Origin: an uncultured Clostridia bacterium
Lineage (GTDB): Bacteria; Bacillota; Clostridia; Oscillospirales; Acutalibacteraceae
NCBI GenBank assembly: GCA_946186665.1
Contig: CAMHOE010000013.1
Span: forward strand, 1 to 55,980
DNA length: 55,980 nt
Reading direction: 5' to 3'
The notes under the pieces are model-generated. The model saw nothing but the letters and a program-made list of their open reading frames with translations. It made no database searches and was not told the origin of the DNA. The position numbers and the translations under genes were made by a program. Of this stretch, positions 1 to 10,600 are shown in pieces (the stretch's first letter is position 1; each line of letters opens with the position of its first letter).

Positions 1-111
1 TACTGTTTATCAGCATTTCAAGGTGCTTAGGGAGAAAAAAAGCAGTCACTATATAAGTGTAATACTGAATACTCAATAGATTTGACTAAGCCTTTGTAAA
101 AAAAACAGATA

Positions 112-2013
112 TCAAAAAGTGAAAGACGAATTGCAGGCATCGCTTGGCATGCGCCAGTCTCCGCGAGGGGAAAGCGTGACTGTTCCCACCTTTGGACCAT
201 CGGGCAGACAGGAACGCTTGAACTGCTGTGCAAAGAAACGGCGAAGGAAGGTTCTCAGCCATTTTTCTATGGTTTCAACATCGTACTTGTCTTTGAACGC
301 TGACTTTGCAAGACGGAATATCTTACCGGGCGTGAAGCCGAAGCGGACAAGATAGTACAGGAAAAAGTCATGAAGCTCATAGGGTCCCACAAGATCTTCT
401 GTCTTTTGAGATATCTCTCCGTCCTTAGGCGGAAGAAGCTCCGGACTTACCGGTGTGTTCAGTATGTCAAGAAGCGAGTCTTTCAATGCCCCCTCAGAAT
501 GTGACGCTTCATATGCTGTAAGATGTCGCACGAGGGTTTTCGGTATGGATGTGTTCACTCCGTACATTGACATATGATCGCCGTTGTAGGTAGCCCATCC
601 TAAGGCAAGCTCTGAAAGATCTCCGGTACCAATGACAAAACCGCCTGTTTTGTTTGCGATATCCATAATGACCTGAGTGCGCTCTCTTGCCTGACCGTTT
701 TCAAATGTTACATCAAGCACATCCATACTCTGTCCGATATCTTCAAAATGCTGTCTGACAGCCTTTGATATATCTATATCCATGAAGCTTGTGCCATAAT
801 TTTCTGCGAGTATCTGGGCATTGCTTTTGGTGCGCTTTGTCGTTCCGAAGCACGGCATTGTAACGGCTATGATATCTTTTCTGCTTCGTCCCAGCATATC
901 CATTGAATGAACAGCCACTATCAGCGCAAGAGTAGAATCAAGTCCTCCTGAAAGACCCAGTACAACACTTTTGGCATTGGTGTGTTCTATTCTCTTTGCA
1001 AGTCCCGTTGCCTGTATTGTCAGTATTTCTTCGCATCGCTCATCAAGCCTTGCTTTATCAGCAGGCACAAAGGGTGTGGGACTGATATATCTGCCAAGCT
1101 CCAGTTCTTTGAGGTCTATATCAAAGGGTACTGTTCTGAGTTCGTTTCTTCCCTCAAAGGTGTTTGCCCTTGCGCGTTCATTTTCAAGCTTTTGCAGATC
1201 TGTGTCTGCATAGATTATTCCACTTCCAAAACGCTTTGACTCACTGAGGAGCGCACCGTTCTCACATATTATATCGTGTCCTGAAAAAACCAGATCGGTA
1301 GTGCTTTCTCCTATACCTGCGCTTGCGTATACATAAGTGGACAGCAGACGAGCTGATTGTGATTTTATCAGAAGTCTGCGGTAGTCTGCCTTTCCTATCA
1401 CTTCATCGCTTGCTGAGAGATTTGCAATAACTGTTGCTCCGTTTATAGCTAACTTTCCCGAAGGCGGCTCAGGTGTCCACAGATCTTCGCACAGCTCAAC
1501 TCCTATCCTGAACTCCGGCATTGAAGTACAGGAAAAGATTACATCCGGGTCGATAACAGTATCCTTACCGCAGAAGCGGATAGTGTTTTTGGAAACATCA
1601 GATGAAAGCTGTCTGCCGGAAGTAAAATGACGCACCTCGTAAAACTCAGAATAATTAGGTATATAGGTTTTTGGCACAAGACCTAAAAGCTCCCCTTTGC
1701 ATATTACTGCCGCACAGTTATAAAGCGCGGAGAAAGCTCTTACAGGCAAGCCCACCATCAGTACAGCGTCAAGCTCACGGGTGGATGTCATTATCTGGCA
1801 TAGCGCTTTTTCTGCCGAGATCAGCAGTGAGTTTTGCAGGAACAGATCAGAACAGGTATATCCCGTAATGCAAAGCTCAGGAAAGACCACAAGCGATGCT
1901 CCATGCTCACAGGCTTCCTTTGCCATTGAAATAACAGCCTCAGCATTGTAGCCGCAGTCAGCAACTCTTATCTTTGGTGTTGCACAGGCAACACGCACAA
2001 ATCCGTCGTTCAT
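112..2013 (-). CDS. nadE: Glutamine-dependent NAD+ synthetase
   Basis: Two-domain enzyme that makes NAD+ from deamido-NAD+, ATP and glutamine. The N-terminal nitrilase-like glutaminase domain shows the Glu-Lys-Cys triad in VVFPELCITGY, VPKTYIPNY and GVELCEDLW. The C-terminal synthetase domain has the ATP P-loop LGLSGGLDST. Length (about 633 aa) fits the fused form. I start at ATG 2013 because an aggggtg Shine-Dalgarno lies 8 nt upstream; a GTG three codons earlier overlaps that site. It stands alone on the minus strand, with repeat DNA upstream. nadD, the preceding step in NAD synthesis, lies 16 kb away on the same strand. Confidence 0.95.
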   Translation of the reverse strand: MNDGFVRVACATPKIRVADCGYNAEAVISMAKEACEHGASLVVFPELCITGYTCSDLFLQNSLLISAEKALCQIMTSTRELDAVLMVGLPVRAFSALYNCAAVICKGELLGLVPKTYIPNYSEFYEVRHFTSGRQLSSDVSKNTIRFCGKDTVIDPDVIFSCTSMPEFRIGVELCEDLWTPEPPSGKLAINGATVIANLSASDEVIGKADYRRLLIKSQSARLLSTYVYASAGIGESTTDLVFSGHDIICENGALLSESKRFGSGIIYADTDLQKLENERARANTFEGRNELRTVPFDIDLKELELGRYISPTPFVPADKARLDERCEEILTIQATGLAKRIEHTNAKSVVLGLSGGLDSTLALIVAVHSMDMLGRSRKDIIAVTMPCFGTTKRTKSNAQILAENYGTSFMDIDISKAVRQHFEDIGQSMDVLDVTFENGQARERTQVIMDIANKTGGFVIGTGDLSELALGWATYNGDHMSMYGVNTSIPKTLVRHLTAYEASHSEGALKDSLLDILNTPVSPELLPPKDGEISQKTEDLVGPYELHDFFLYYLVRFGFTPGKIFRLAKSAFKDKYDVETIEKWLRTFLRRFFAQQFKRSCLPDGPKVGTVTLSPRGDWRMPSDACNSSFTF

Positions 2014-2084
2014 ATATTTCACCCCTATATTATTTTGCTCTCATTCTCGGTTATTAAATACTATTCTACACTATTGTACCCCAA

Positions 2085-2470
2085 AAAACAAGTACGCAGA
2101 GCCTGCGCTCCCGATTCGCGCTACGACTTTCGCATGATAGGGAAAGTTTGCGCCCACGCAAAACGGCGCAGACTTGTCAGAAATCCGTCTCCATCCGCCG
2201 GCGCAGCCCTAAAGAGGCTGCTGTTTCGGCTGTTTTTTACGAACTTAAAATTTTTTCTCCTAATCAACTTATGCGCCTGCATATTCCAAAGTGCAATGTA
2301 CAATGTTCTGCTACAAAACTTCAGACGTGAACAACAATAGCCAAAGTGCTCCCTTTGGAGCACGACGCGGACGGCACATAAAAAATCAAATGCGTTGTTA
2401 AGTCGTCCAGCGGGGTCACCCGCTCCAGTGGGGTCACCCGCTCCAGTGGGGTCACGCACTGGAATTACAC
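2085..2470. repeat. Dispersed intergenic repeat, family A, copy 1
   Basis: Non-coding stretch between nadE and yajC. The part from about 2100 to 2290 is the reverse complement of sequence at 6930-7130 (shared blocks around cagccgaaacagcag and gcgccggcggatgg). It also carries the palindrome gtgctcc/ggagcac (2346-2363) followed by gacgcgg, which recurs at 11671, 11809, 11947 and 33309. ORFs reading through it are composition artefacts without ribosome binding sites or recognisable domains. Confidence 0.75.
2412..2462 (+). repeat. 18-bp tandem repeat, 2.8 copies
   Basis: Two exact copies of an 18-bp unit (ggggtcacccgctccagt, 2412-2429 and 2430-2447) are followed by a third, degenerate copy to 2462. 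It sits at the end of a family A repeat, and a single related unit (cagtgcggtcacgcacc) ends the copy near 12010. There are no unique spacers, so it is not a CRISPR. Confidence 0.8.
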
Positions 2471-2505
2471 ACTTAGAACATTTCGTGATGTGCAAATACA
2501 AGTTA

Positions 2506-2533
2506 CAAAAACGGCTGCCCGATCGGGCAGCCG
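2506..2533 (-). terminator. Intrinsic terminator of yajC
   Basis: A perfect 9-bp stem cggctgccc/gggcagccg with a gatc loop (2512-2533) is followed on the minus strand by a run of T (2506-2511). It lies about 65 bp past the yajC stop. Confidence 0.85.
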
Positions 2534-2596
2534 CATAAAACTATCTTTTTTAATTGGTTTGCATCTTAAGGATATTAAAGCCTTAAACAACAGGTG

Positions 2597-3067
2597 TTAC
2601 TTTTCAAGACCCAATTCTTCTTCCTTGGACTTTTTCTTCTTGCTGCGTTTTTTGTCGCTGTCATCCTCAGCTTCAGCTTTTTCCTTTTTGTTGGCTTCAA
2701 CGGTCTTGGGCTGCTTGCCGGGAGTGTCTACAGAAGATATAGCCCACTTTTTAAAACGCATTCTTGTTTTGTCACTGCCCGTTTCAATGATAAATGTTTC
2801 ATCATCATCACGTACTGCGATAACACGTCCGACTATACCGCCGATAGTAGTAACATCATCACCGATTTCTATGCTGTTTCTGAGTTCTTCCTCCTGCTGC
2901 TGCTTTTTCTTCTGAGGACGGATAAACAGAAAATAAGCCGCTGCTATAACTACGACCCATATTCCGATAGTAAGAACCATCTGCCAGACATCAGTTGTTC
3001 CTGCTGCTGTACCGTTAGCACCGGAAGCAGCTTTTGAAGCCTCGCCTGCAAGTAAATCAAAATTCAT
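2597..3067 (-). CDS. yajC: Preprotein translocase subunit YajC
   Basis: Small single-pass membrane partner of the SecDF/SecYEG translocon. After a short N-terminal segment there is one helix (VWQMVLTIGIWVVVIAAAYF) and then the family signature FLFIRPQKKKQQQ and a domain with IEIGDDVTTIGGIVGRV. The start at 3067 follows a gagaggg ribosome site; an upstream in-frame ATG has none. At about 156 aa it is longer than usual because of a C-terminal Lys/Glu-rich tail (about the last 40 residues), which is low complexity. It lies 3' of tgt, an order common in Firmicutes, but a terminator separates them. Confidence 0.93.
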   Translation of the reverse strand: MNFDLLAGEASKAASGANGTAAGTTDVWQMVLTIGIWVVVIAAAYFLFIRPQKKKQQQEEELRNSIEIGDDVTTIGGIVGRVIAVRDDDETFIIETGSDKTRMRFKKWAISSVDTPGKQPKTVEANKKEKAEAEDDSDKKRSKKKKSKEEELGLEK

Positions 3068-3221
3068 AGCTTTCCCTCTCCTGTCATGAAATATAATAAT
3101 CAACTTATAAATAACATAACCATTATATCAATTTTGAAATTCTGTTTCAATAGTCATAATTGATATTCTCTTATTCAAAACGGCGATTTATTATGTGAAA
3201 AAAACAACAAACAACTTCAAA

Positions 3222-3262
3222 AACAAAACTATCGGCTGCCTGTTCTTATAAGCAGCCGATAG
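3222..3262 (-). terminator. Intrinsic terminator of tgt
   Basis: An 11-bp perfect stem ctatcggctgc (3229-3239) / gcagccgatag (3252-3262) is followed on the minus strand by a T-rich run. It begins 3 bp past the tgt stop. Confidence 0.85.
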
Positions 3263-3265
3263 TAA

Positions 3266-4414
<1,149 letters not shown>

Positions 4415-5176
4415 TCATTCTTCAGAGGACTCTTCTTTAGCTGCCGCCTCTGCTGCCATTTTTGCTCTCTTCTGTGCCTCTGCTACCTCAGCTTCGAAAT
4501 CTGCACGCTGTTTTGCTGCAAGCTTATTTCTTTCCTCTGCTTTTGTGAATTTGAGAGGCTTATCATCACCGTCAACGAGAGCGGTCATTTCATTTTTGTC
4601 AAAAACTGCAACTGTACCTACGGGCATTTGCAGCACTCTGAGAGCTTCAGGACGGAACTCCATAAACTTGTAAGAGGGCATTCTCTCATAATCATCAGAC
4701 TTATGGTTATCCTCATCAGGGTCATCCAGAAGACCAAAGTACCAGCCTGAATCGCCGTCCTTAGCCTTTTCCTGTCTGTTCATGTAAACGTTCTCGGCAT
4801 TTTTTGCAGCCTTGAGAACAAGCACTGTATCCCTCATAGTAGTGGGTTCGGGAGTAGCCTTAGCAACAGAAACGCACTCCATCTGCATATTTTGTACAAC
4901 GAGTGTAGGAGTAACATTATCTGTTCTTGTTTTAGTGGGGTCATTTCTGTAGTCCGTAGACTGTACGAGCCAGAATTTGTTGCCCTTATCGTCAGTTCTT
5001 TCCGTCAGGAAGAAATATCCCCATCCAAAGCACAGCACGAATTTATTGTTGAAAATATTAGTCTTCTGGCTTACCTGTGCAAGCACCTTCATCAAAGCAC
5101 CTGCTGCATTTTTAAGCGGAAGATCAGAATACATTCTTACTGTCTGCTCTCTTATTTTTGCTTCAAAAGTTATCAT
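4415..5176 (-). CDS. Hypothetical protein, DUF2185-like (Imm33-type)
   Basis: About 253 aa, soluble. The central part (GDSGWYFGLLDDPDEDN, then YERMPSYKFMEF and LQMPVGTVAVFD) resembles the DUF2185/Imm33 pattern of SGW...GDED...N...P.G. The C-terminal 45 residues are a charged Ala/Glu/Lys helix (AEERNKLAAKQRADFEAE), probably a coiled coil. Start at 5176 follows an agagagga site. A strong promoter lies just upstream and tgt follows at 18 bp. Related domains have been proposed as immunity proteins, but no toxin gene is nearby, so that role is not supported here. Function unknown. Confidence 0.8.
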   Translation of the reverse strand: MITFEAKIREQTVRMYSDLPLKNAAGALMKVLAQVSQKTNIFNNKFVLCFGWGYFFLTERTDDKGNKFWLVQSTDYRNDPTKTRTDNVTPTLVVQNMQMECVSVAKATPEPTTMRDTVLVLKAAKNAENVYMNRQEKAKDGDSGWYFGLLDDPDEDNHKSDDYERMPSYKFMEFRPEALRVLQMPVGTVAVFDKNEMTALVDGDDKPLKFTKAEERNKLAAKQRADFEAEVAEAQKRAKMAAEAAAKEESSEE

Positions 5177-5213
5177 TATTAAAATCCTCTCTGTTTTTAA
5201 TTTATATAAAAAT

Positions 5214-5242
5214 ATTGTATAACAATTTGTTTTTTTTGTCAA
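5214..5242 (-). promoter_or_regulatory. Sigma-A promoter for the DUF2185-like gene and tgt
   Basis: On the minus strand, TTGACA (5237-5242), a 17-nt spacer and TACAAT (5214-5219) lie about 40 bp before the start codon at 5176. Confidence 0.7.
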
Positions 5243-5268
5243 CGATGATAAAGTATTATTTTCCGCCG

Positions 5269-5628
5269 CTATTCATTATTTCTCTCAACGACCTCCACAA
5301 TAGTTCGTGCGGGCAGACAGACTATTGTCTCTCCGACATCAGAGATCCTGCCCTTGTTTACACATATTTTATCCGGACATCCTGAGCTTTCCACATATAC
5401 GCTTTCATTGTTTACAACTATGACCAGATCTATTCCGTTGTCACCGTGAAGCTCCTGCCTTGTATCTGTTTTAAGGTCAAGCTCCAGTACTACTTCACCG
5501 GACACTCTCACCTGTGCAATGTTTCCTTTTTCGCTGAATATCCCCTGCAATATTATCCACAACGCACACAGCAGTATCACCAGCACTATACAAAAAGGCA
5601 CCGCAAGCTTTTTGATTTTCTCTTTCAT
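5269..5628 (-). CDS. NusG domain II-containing protein
   Basis: 119 aa: an N-terminal membrane helix (FCIVLVILLCALWIILQGIF) followed by an extracytoplasmic NusG_II domain with the family signature SGCPDKICVNKGRI and then VCLPARTIVEV. Such proteins usually sit beside apbE, as here, where it starts 5 bp after the apbE stop with an agaggta ribosome site. They are often found with Rnf or other flavin-linked membrane systems; none is in this window. The exact role is not established. Confidence 0.88.
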   Translation of the reverse strand: MKEKIKKLAVPFCIVLVILLCALWIILQGIFSEKGNIAQVRVSGEVVLELDLKTDTRQELHGDNGIDLVIVVNNESVYVESSGCPDKICVNKGRISDVGETIVCLPARTIVEVVERNNE

Positions 5629-5633
5629 AGTTC

Positions 5634-6719
5634 TTACCTCTTTATTACAGTGCAGTTATATCCGTCAGCCATTTCAAGAACATCGGAAAGTCCGTCTGTA
5701 ATGTATATGTTCATATTATCATCAACGAGCACTGCTTCAATTTCTGTATGTGTTTTACAATAATCAAAAGCTTTATCCTTTCCCATCACAAACAGAGCCG
5801 TAGATAAAGCGTCACAGGTCACACCGCTTTCTCCTATAACGGTTGCGGAAATAATGCCGTTATCAGCCGGATGACCGTCAGCAGGGTCGATTATATGCCA
5901 ATACAGGTTACCGTCCTCACCCTCAAAAAATCTCTCATAGTTTCCCGACGTAACTACCGCCTTGTTTTCTACATTTATTGTACATATATAGCTGCTTGTA
6001 TCTTCAGGGTTTTCCACAGCAACCTTCCATAGCTCACCGTTAGTTTTTTTACCGACTGTCTGCACATTTCCTCCAAGATTTATAAGAGCGGAGGATATAC
6101 CGTTTTCTCTCATGATATCGCAAATTCTGTCGCTTGTATAGCCCTTTGCCACAGAGCCGAGATCTATTTCATAGCCATCAGGCACGGTCACGGTATCGCC
6201 CTCAACAGAGATTTTTTCATAACCCACATTTTCAAGTAGTTCCCTGAGCTTGTTATCATCCGGTATTTTATAATCTTCCGTTGTAAAACCCCATTCTTTA
6301 AGTACAGAATAAACGCTGATATCCAATGCACCATCAGTTTCCTGAGATTTTTCCAGCGACATCCTTATAAGATTAGCAGTATCCTCACTGACATCAACAC
6401 TGCTGCCCTTACTGTTGTTTATTTTTGATATATCGCTGTCCGTGTCATTTACATTAAAAAGCTTTTCAAGTCTTTGAATCTCTTCTTTTGCGCAGTCTAT
6501 AGCGACCTGCCCATTGCTTCCATAAGCTTTGATCGTCATAAACGTATCCATAGCATAAACATCAGCAGCATACTCTTTATAAGCATCTGAATCCGCAATG
6601 GTATTTTCGCTGTTATCATTATTACCGGTTCCGCAGCCTGCGAGGGCAATCATAGCTGCCGCAGCCAAAGATGCTATAATTTTTCTGACATTCAAGCGCA
6701 TCCCAACACCACATTTCAT
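5634..6719 (-). CDS. apbE: FAD:protein FMN transferase, lipoprotein
   Basis: Covalently attaches FMN to Thr/Ser of target flavoproteins outside the membrane. The signal peptide ends in the lipobox LAGC. Family motifs are AMDTFMTIKAYG, DLGSVAKGYTSDRI, ALINLGGNVQTVG, WHIIDPADGHPA and GVTCDALSTALFVMG (Mg-binding Asp). Length of about 360 aa is normal. The start is uncertain: ATG 6719 or ATG 6701 (MRLNVRKI, the more usual signal peptide start); neither has a strong ribosome site. It is first in a two-gene operon with the NusG_II gene. Its target protein is not encoded here. Confidence 0.93.
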   Translation of the reverse strand: MKCGVGMRLNVRKIIASLAAAAMIALAGCGTGNNDNSENTIADSDAYKEYAADVYAMDTFMTIKAYGSNGQVAIDCAKEEIQRLEKLFNVNDTDSDISKINNSKGSSVDVSEDTANLIRMSLEKSQETDGALDISVYSVLKEWGFTTEDYKIPDDNKLRELLENVGYEKISVEGDTVTVPDGYEIDLGSVAKGYTSDRICDIMRENGISSALINLGGNVQTVGKKTNGELWKVAVENPEDTSSYICTINVENKAVVTSGNYERFFEGEDGNLYWHIIDPADGHPADNGIISATVIGESGVTCDALSTALFVMGKDKAFDYCKTHTEIEAVLVDDNMNIYITDGLSDVLEMADGYNCTVIKR

Positions 6720-6819
6720 ACATCATATTGATCATTGTTTCAAAATTATACCAATTCCCCTCATTGTTGTCAAACCACTATCAGGAATATTAATGAATAT
6801 TGAAAACGGAAAAAGTGAA

Positions 6820-7224
6820 TAGTTGTGGTACATTTTCGTACACCAATGGCACTTCCGACGGGCGCACGCAAAAATGAATTATAGTAAGTGTTATAAAAAA
6901 GTGTTATAAAAAACTACAACTTCAAACAGTACAGGCGCATGGAGTTGAGTAGGGGAAAGAAACTGTATATTCAAAGAAATCAGCCGAAACAGCAGGCTCT
7001 TAGCCTGCGCCGGCGGATGGGGAGTATTGTCTGACAAGTGCGCGCCGTCAATCGCGGACAGGAAAAGTTGAGGTTATATTATCAAAGTGAGCTTTAGCGA
7101 ACGCCGGCGCGAATCGGGAGCGCAGGCTCTGCGCCGCCGTCAATCGCGGACAGGAAAAGTTGAGGTTATATTATCAAAGTGAGCTTTAGCGAACGCCGGC
7201 GCGAATCGGGAGCGCAAGCCTTGC
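6820..7224. repeat. Family A/C intergenic repeat mosaic upstream of purL
   Basis: A 405-bp non-coding stretch. The part 6876-6945 (gaattatagtaagtg ... actacaacttca ... acaggcgcatgg) is shared with 33205-33250, and 6955-7060 is the inverted counterpart of 2150-2280. It ends in gcgaatcgggagcgca, which also begins copy 1 near 2110 in inverse orientation. No open frame with a ribosome site was found. Confidence 0.7.
7044..7220 (+). repeat. 92-bp tandem duplication
   Basis: The block starting gccgtcaatcgcggacagg at 7044 is repeated from 7136 with a 92-bp period. The second copy is near identical to the first until about 7216, where the sequences diverge next to the MITE-like insertion. It lies inside the family A mosaic. 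Confidence 0.85.
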
Positions 7225-7440
7225 CACGTCAATCTAATTTGGAAATTATTTTGTTACTTTTCAGAATCAACCTTATTTCTTGAGCTTGCCGAAAGGGCTT
7301 AAAGTGCGTTTTTTCTAATTAATTAAACCTGACAGGCATAGTAAAGTGTGCATAAGTCACTCAAAGATTATTCGCTTAACGCTCAAAATGACATCTTATT
7401 AAACTTTGTATCATTTTGATGTCTGAATTAGATTGACGTG
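7225..7440. mobile_element. MITE-like element with inverted ends and a 10-bp target duplication
   Basis: A 216-bp segment bounded by inverted repeats cacgtcaatctaatt (7225-7239) and aattagattgacgtg (7426-7440). It is flanked on both sides by the same 10 bp, caagccttgc (7215-7224 and 7441-7450). The interior is AT-rich, has no coding potential, and shows further weak inverted similarity inside the ends. Outside it, the flanks rejoin as a normal family A end (gcgcaagccttgcgcc). This is the structure expected of a non-autonomous transposed element; the transposase is not in the window. Confidence 0.65.
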
Positions 7441-7459
7441 CAAGCCTTGCGCCGCTGGG

Positions 7460-7488
7460 TTGAAATGTTGAGGGATGTGTGGTAGAAT
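7460..7488 (+). promoter_or_regulatory. Candidate purL promoter
   Basis: TTGAAA (7460-7465), a 17-nt spacer and TAGAAT (7483-7488) lie about 115 bp before the purL start and directly after the repeat/MITE junction. Related sequence at 33450-33480 sits in front of the class II aldolase gene, so the repeat end may carry promoter sequence. Confidence 0.45.
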
Positions 7489-7603
7489 TATGATAGTTTG
7501 TTTTGCGTGTGAATTGGGCATGGATGATCGGGGATCGTCGAGGGCTTGCGTGAAATGGGCACAGTGTTATGCTGTAAATAAAACAGACAGGATGGGTGTA
7601 CAA

Positions 7604-10600
7604 ATGGCTGCTGTAAAAAGAATTTTTGTTGAAAAACGTGACGGCTTTGATGTAGAGGCCTCCAATCTTATGGCTGACCTCAGAAACAATCTCGGACTTA
7701 CCGCTATAGAAAAGGTAAGAATAATTAACCGCTATGATATCAGCGGACTTGAAGGCGAAAGCTTTGAAAAAGCAAAGTCCACTATACTCAGCGAAACTAA
7801 TGCTGATATCGTGTATGATGAAGTATTGCCTGAGGATGAGGATTTCCGTATGTTTGCAATGGAGTACCTTCCGGGTCAGTATGACCAGAGGGCAGACTCC
7901 GCTTCTCAGTGCGTTCAGCTGCTGACTCAGGGTGAAAGACCTCAGGTGGTCAGTGCAAAGCTTATCGGTGTAAAGGGCAGTATCTCTGATGAGGATTTTA
8001 AGAAAATACAGGGCTACCTTATTAACCCCGTTGAATCAAGACTCGCTTCCTTTGAAAAGCCGGAGTCTCTGGATATGAAAGCTGACAGACCTGAGGATGT
8101 GGCTGTTGTTGAAGGCTTTACATCATGGGATGATCAGCAGATGAAAGATTACTTTGAGTCTATGGGCTTTGCTATGACACTCTCAGATCTTAAGTTCTGC
8201 CGTGATTACTTCCGTGACGATGAACACAGAGATCCTACAGTAACTGAGCTTCGCGTTATAGATACGTATTGGTCGGATCACTGCCGCCATACTACTTTCC
8301 TGACAAGACTTGAAAAAATAGAAATAGAAAAAAGTGCGCTTACCAAAACAATAGAAGATGCACTTGCTCTTTATTATGAAAGCCGTGAGGAGATCTACGG
8401 CAAGGACAGCACAAGAGACGTCTCTCTTATGGATATGGCGCTTGTGGGTATGAAGCTGCTCAAAAAGCGTGGAATGATACCTGATCTTGACCAGAGTGAT
8501 GAGATAAACGCCTGCTCTATTGAAGTGCCTGTTACTATTGACGGCAAAACAGAACAGTGGCTTGTGCAGTTCAAAAACGAAACTCATAATCACCCCACAG
8601 AGATAGAACCCTTCGGCGGTGCTGCGACCTGTCTTGGCGGTGCAATACGTGACCCGCTTTCGGGACGTGCATATGTTTATCAGGCTATGCGTGTTACAGG
8701 TTCGGGCGACCCGACACTGCCCTTTGAGCAGACAATGGAGGGTAAGCTCCCTTCCGCAAAGATAACTACAGGTGCGGCAGCAGGCTACAGTTCTTACGGT
8801 AACCAGATCGGTCTTGCAACAGGTCAGGTAACGGAACTGTATGACAAGGGCTACGTTGCTAAGAGACTTGAAATCGGTGCTGTTATCGGCGCGTCACCCA
8901 AAGCAAATGTTGTACGTGATGTTCCTGCTCCTGATGATGTTATCGTGCTTCTGGGCGGAAGAACAGGCCGTGACGGCTGCGGCGGTGCGACAGGTTCATC
9001 GAAGGCTCATACCATGGACTCTATCGAGACCTGCGGCGCAGAGGTACAAAAGGGCAATCCCCCTACAGAGAGAAAAATACAGCGTCTCTTCAGGAACAGT
9101 GAAGTCTCAACTCTTATCAAACGCTGCAATGACTTTGGTGCAGGCGGCGTGTGCGTTGCCATAGGCGAGCTTGCTGATGGTCTTACTGTTGACCTTGACA
9201 AGGTAACAAAGAAATATGACGGCCTTGACGGTACAGAGCTTGCTATATCAGAGTCTCAGGAGAGAATGGCAGTAGTGCTTGACCCGAAGGATGTAGATAA
9301 ATTCATTAAAGAAGCCGACAAGGAAAATCTTGAAGCTACGGCTGTAGCTGTAGTTACAGAGTCTCCTCGTCTGACAATGCAGTGGAGAGGCAAAACTATC
9401 GTTGACCTCAGCCGTAAATTCCTTAATACAAACGGCGTTACACAGACTGCTCAGGCTTATATAACAGCTCCGGATGCTGATAAATGCTACCGCAGACTTG
9501 CGCCGGAAGCATTGAAGGATATGGAGCCTGCAAAGGCTTTCAAGGCAAATCTTTCCAGACTTGAGGTATGTTCACAGAAGGGACTTTGTGAGCGCTTTGA
9601 CTCAAGTATCGGTGCTGCTACAGTTCTCATGCCCTTCGGCGGAGTAACACAGCTCACACCGCAGGATGCAATGGCTGCAAAGCTTCCTCTCCTTGAAGGA
9701 GAAACGGATGACGCTACTGCTATGGCTTACGGTTATATACCGGGTATTTCAAGATGGAGCCCCTTCCACGGTGCTGCATATGCTGTAGTAGAGTCTCTTT
9801 CAAAGCTCCTTGCAATAGGTGCCGACCCCCTTACAGCAAGACTTACGTTCCAGGAATATTTTGAGCGTCTCCATGATGTTCCATCCAGATGGGGCAAGCC
9901 GGCTGCTGCACTTTTAGGATCTCTCGTTGCTCAGATAAAAATGGGTCTGCCGTCTATCGGAGGAAAGGACAGTATGTCGGGTTCCTTCGAGGATCTGGAT
10001 GTTCCGCCGACACTTGTAAGCTTTGCTGTGGCAATGACTAAGGCTTCAAAGACAGTATCCGCAGAATTCAAAAAGAGCGGTTCAAAGGTAATATATGTTC
10101 CTGTACCGGAGGATAAGGCTTCTCTTCTGCCGGATTGGGAAAAACTCAAAGAAATGTACAGAGCAGTCTTTAAGCTGACAGACAGCGGTAAAATTCTTTC
10201 CGCATACACCGTTAAAGAGGGCGGTGCGGCTGCTGCTGTTGCAAAGATGTGCTTTGGCAACAGGATAGGCTTCAGCTTTAAGAAGGAGCTTACCAATGAT
10301 GAGCTTTTCGCACCTCTCAGCGGTTCACTTATAATCGAGCTTGCAGACGGCGCAGAGCTTGACGCTTCCGTACTTTCCTACGAGCTTGGTACCACAACAG
10401 ATGATGGAAATATAACTGTAAATGGTACAGCGCTTTCACTTGATGAGCTTATCAATGAGTGGACAAGCAAATTAGAGGGTGTATTCCCTGTAAAGGCTGC
10501 CTGCCCTGAAAATAACACAGATATACCGCTTTACACAGAGCGCAGCACATCCTCACCTGTAATAAAGACTGCAAAGCCAAAAGTATTCATTCCTGTATTC

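Noticed and set aside
2412-2462. Possible CRISPR array
   Set aside because: The 18-bp units are directly adjacent with no spacers.
2121-2501. Open frames of 100-126 codons in the nadE-yajC gap
   Set aside because: They read through dispersed repeat DNA and tandem 18-bp units, have no ribosome site, and show no recognisable domain.
4415-5176. Immunity protein of a toxin system
   Set aside because: Imm33/DUF2185 resemblance alone; no toxin or secretion gene is adjacent.
7475-7603. N-terminal extension of purL
   Set aside because: The frame is open but the family N-terminus begins at 7604, and this part overlaps the promoter and repeat end.
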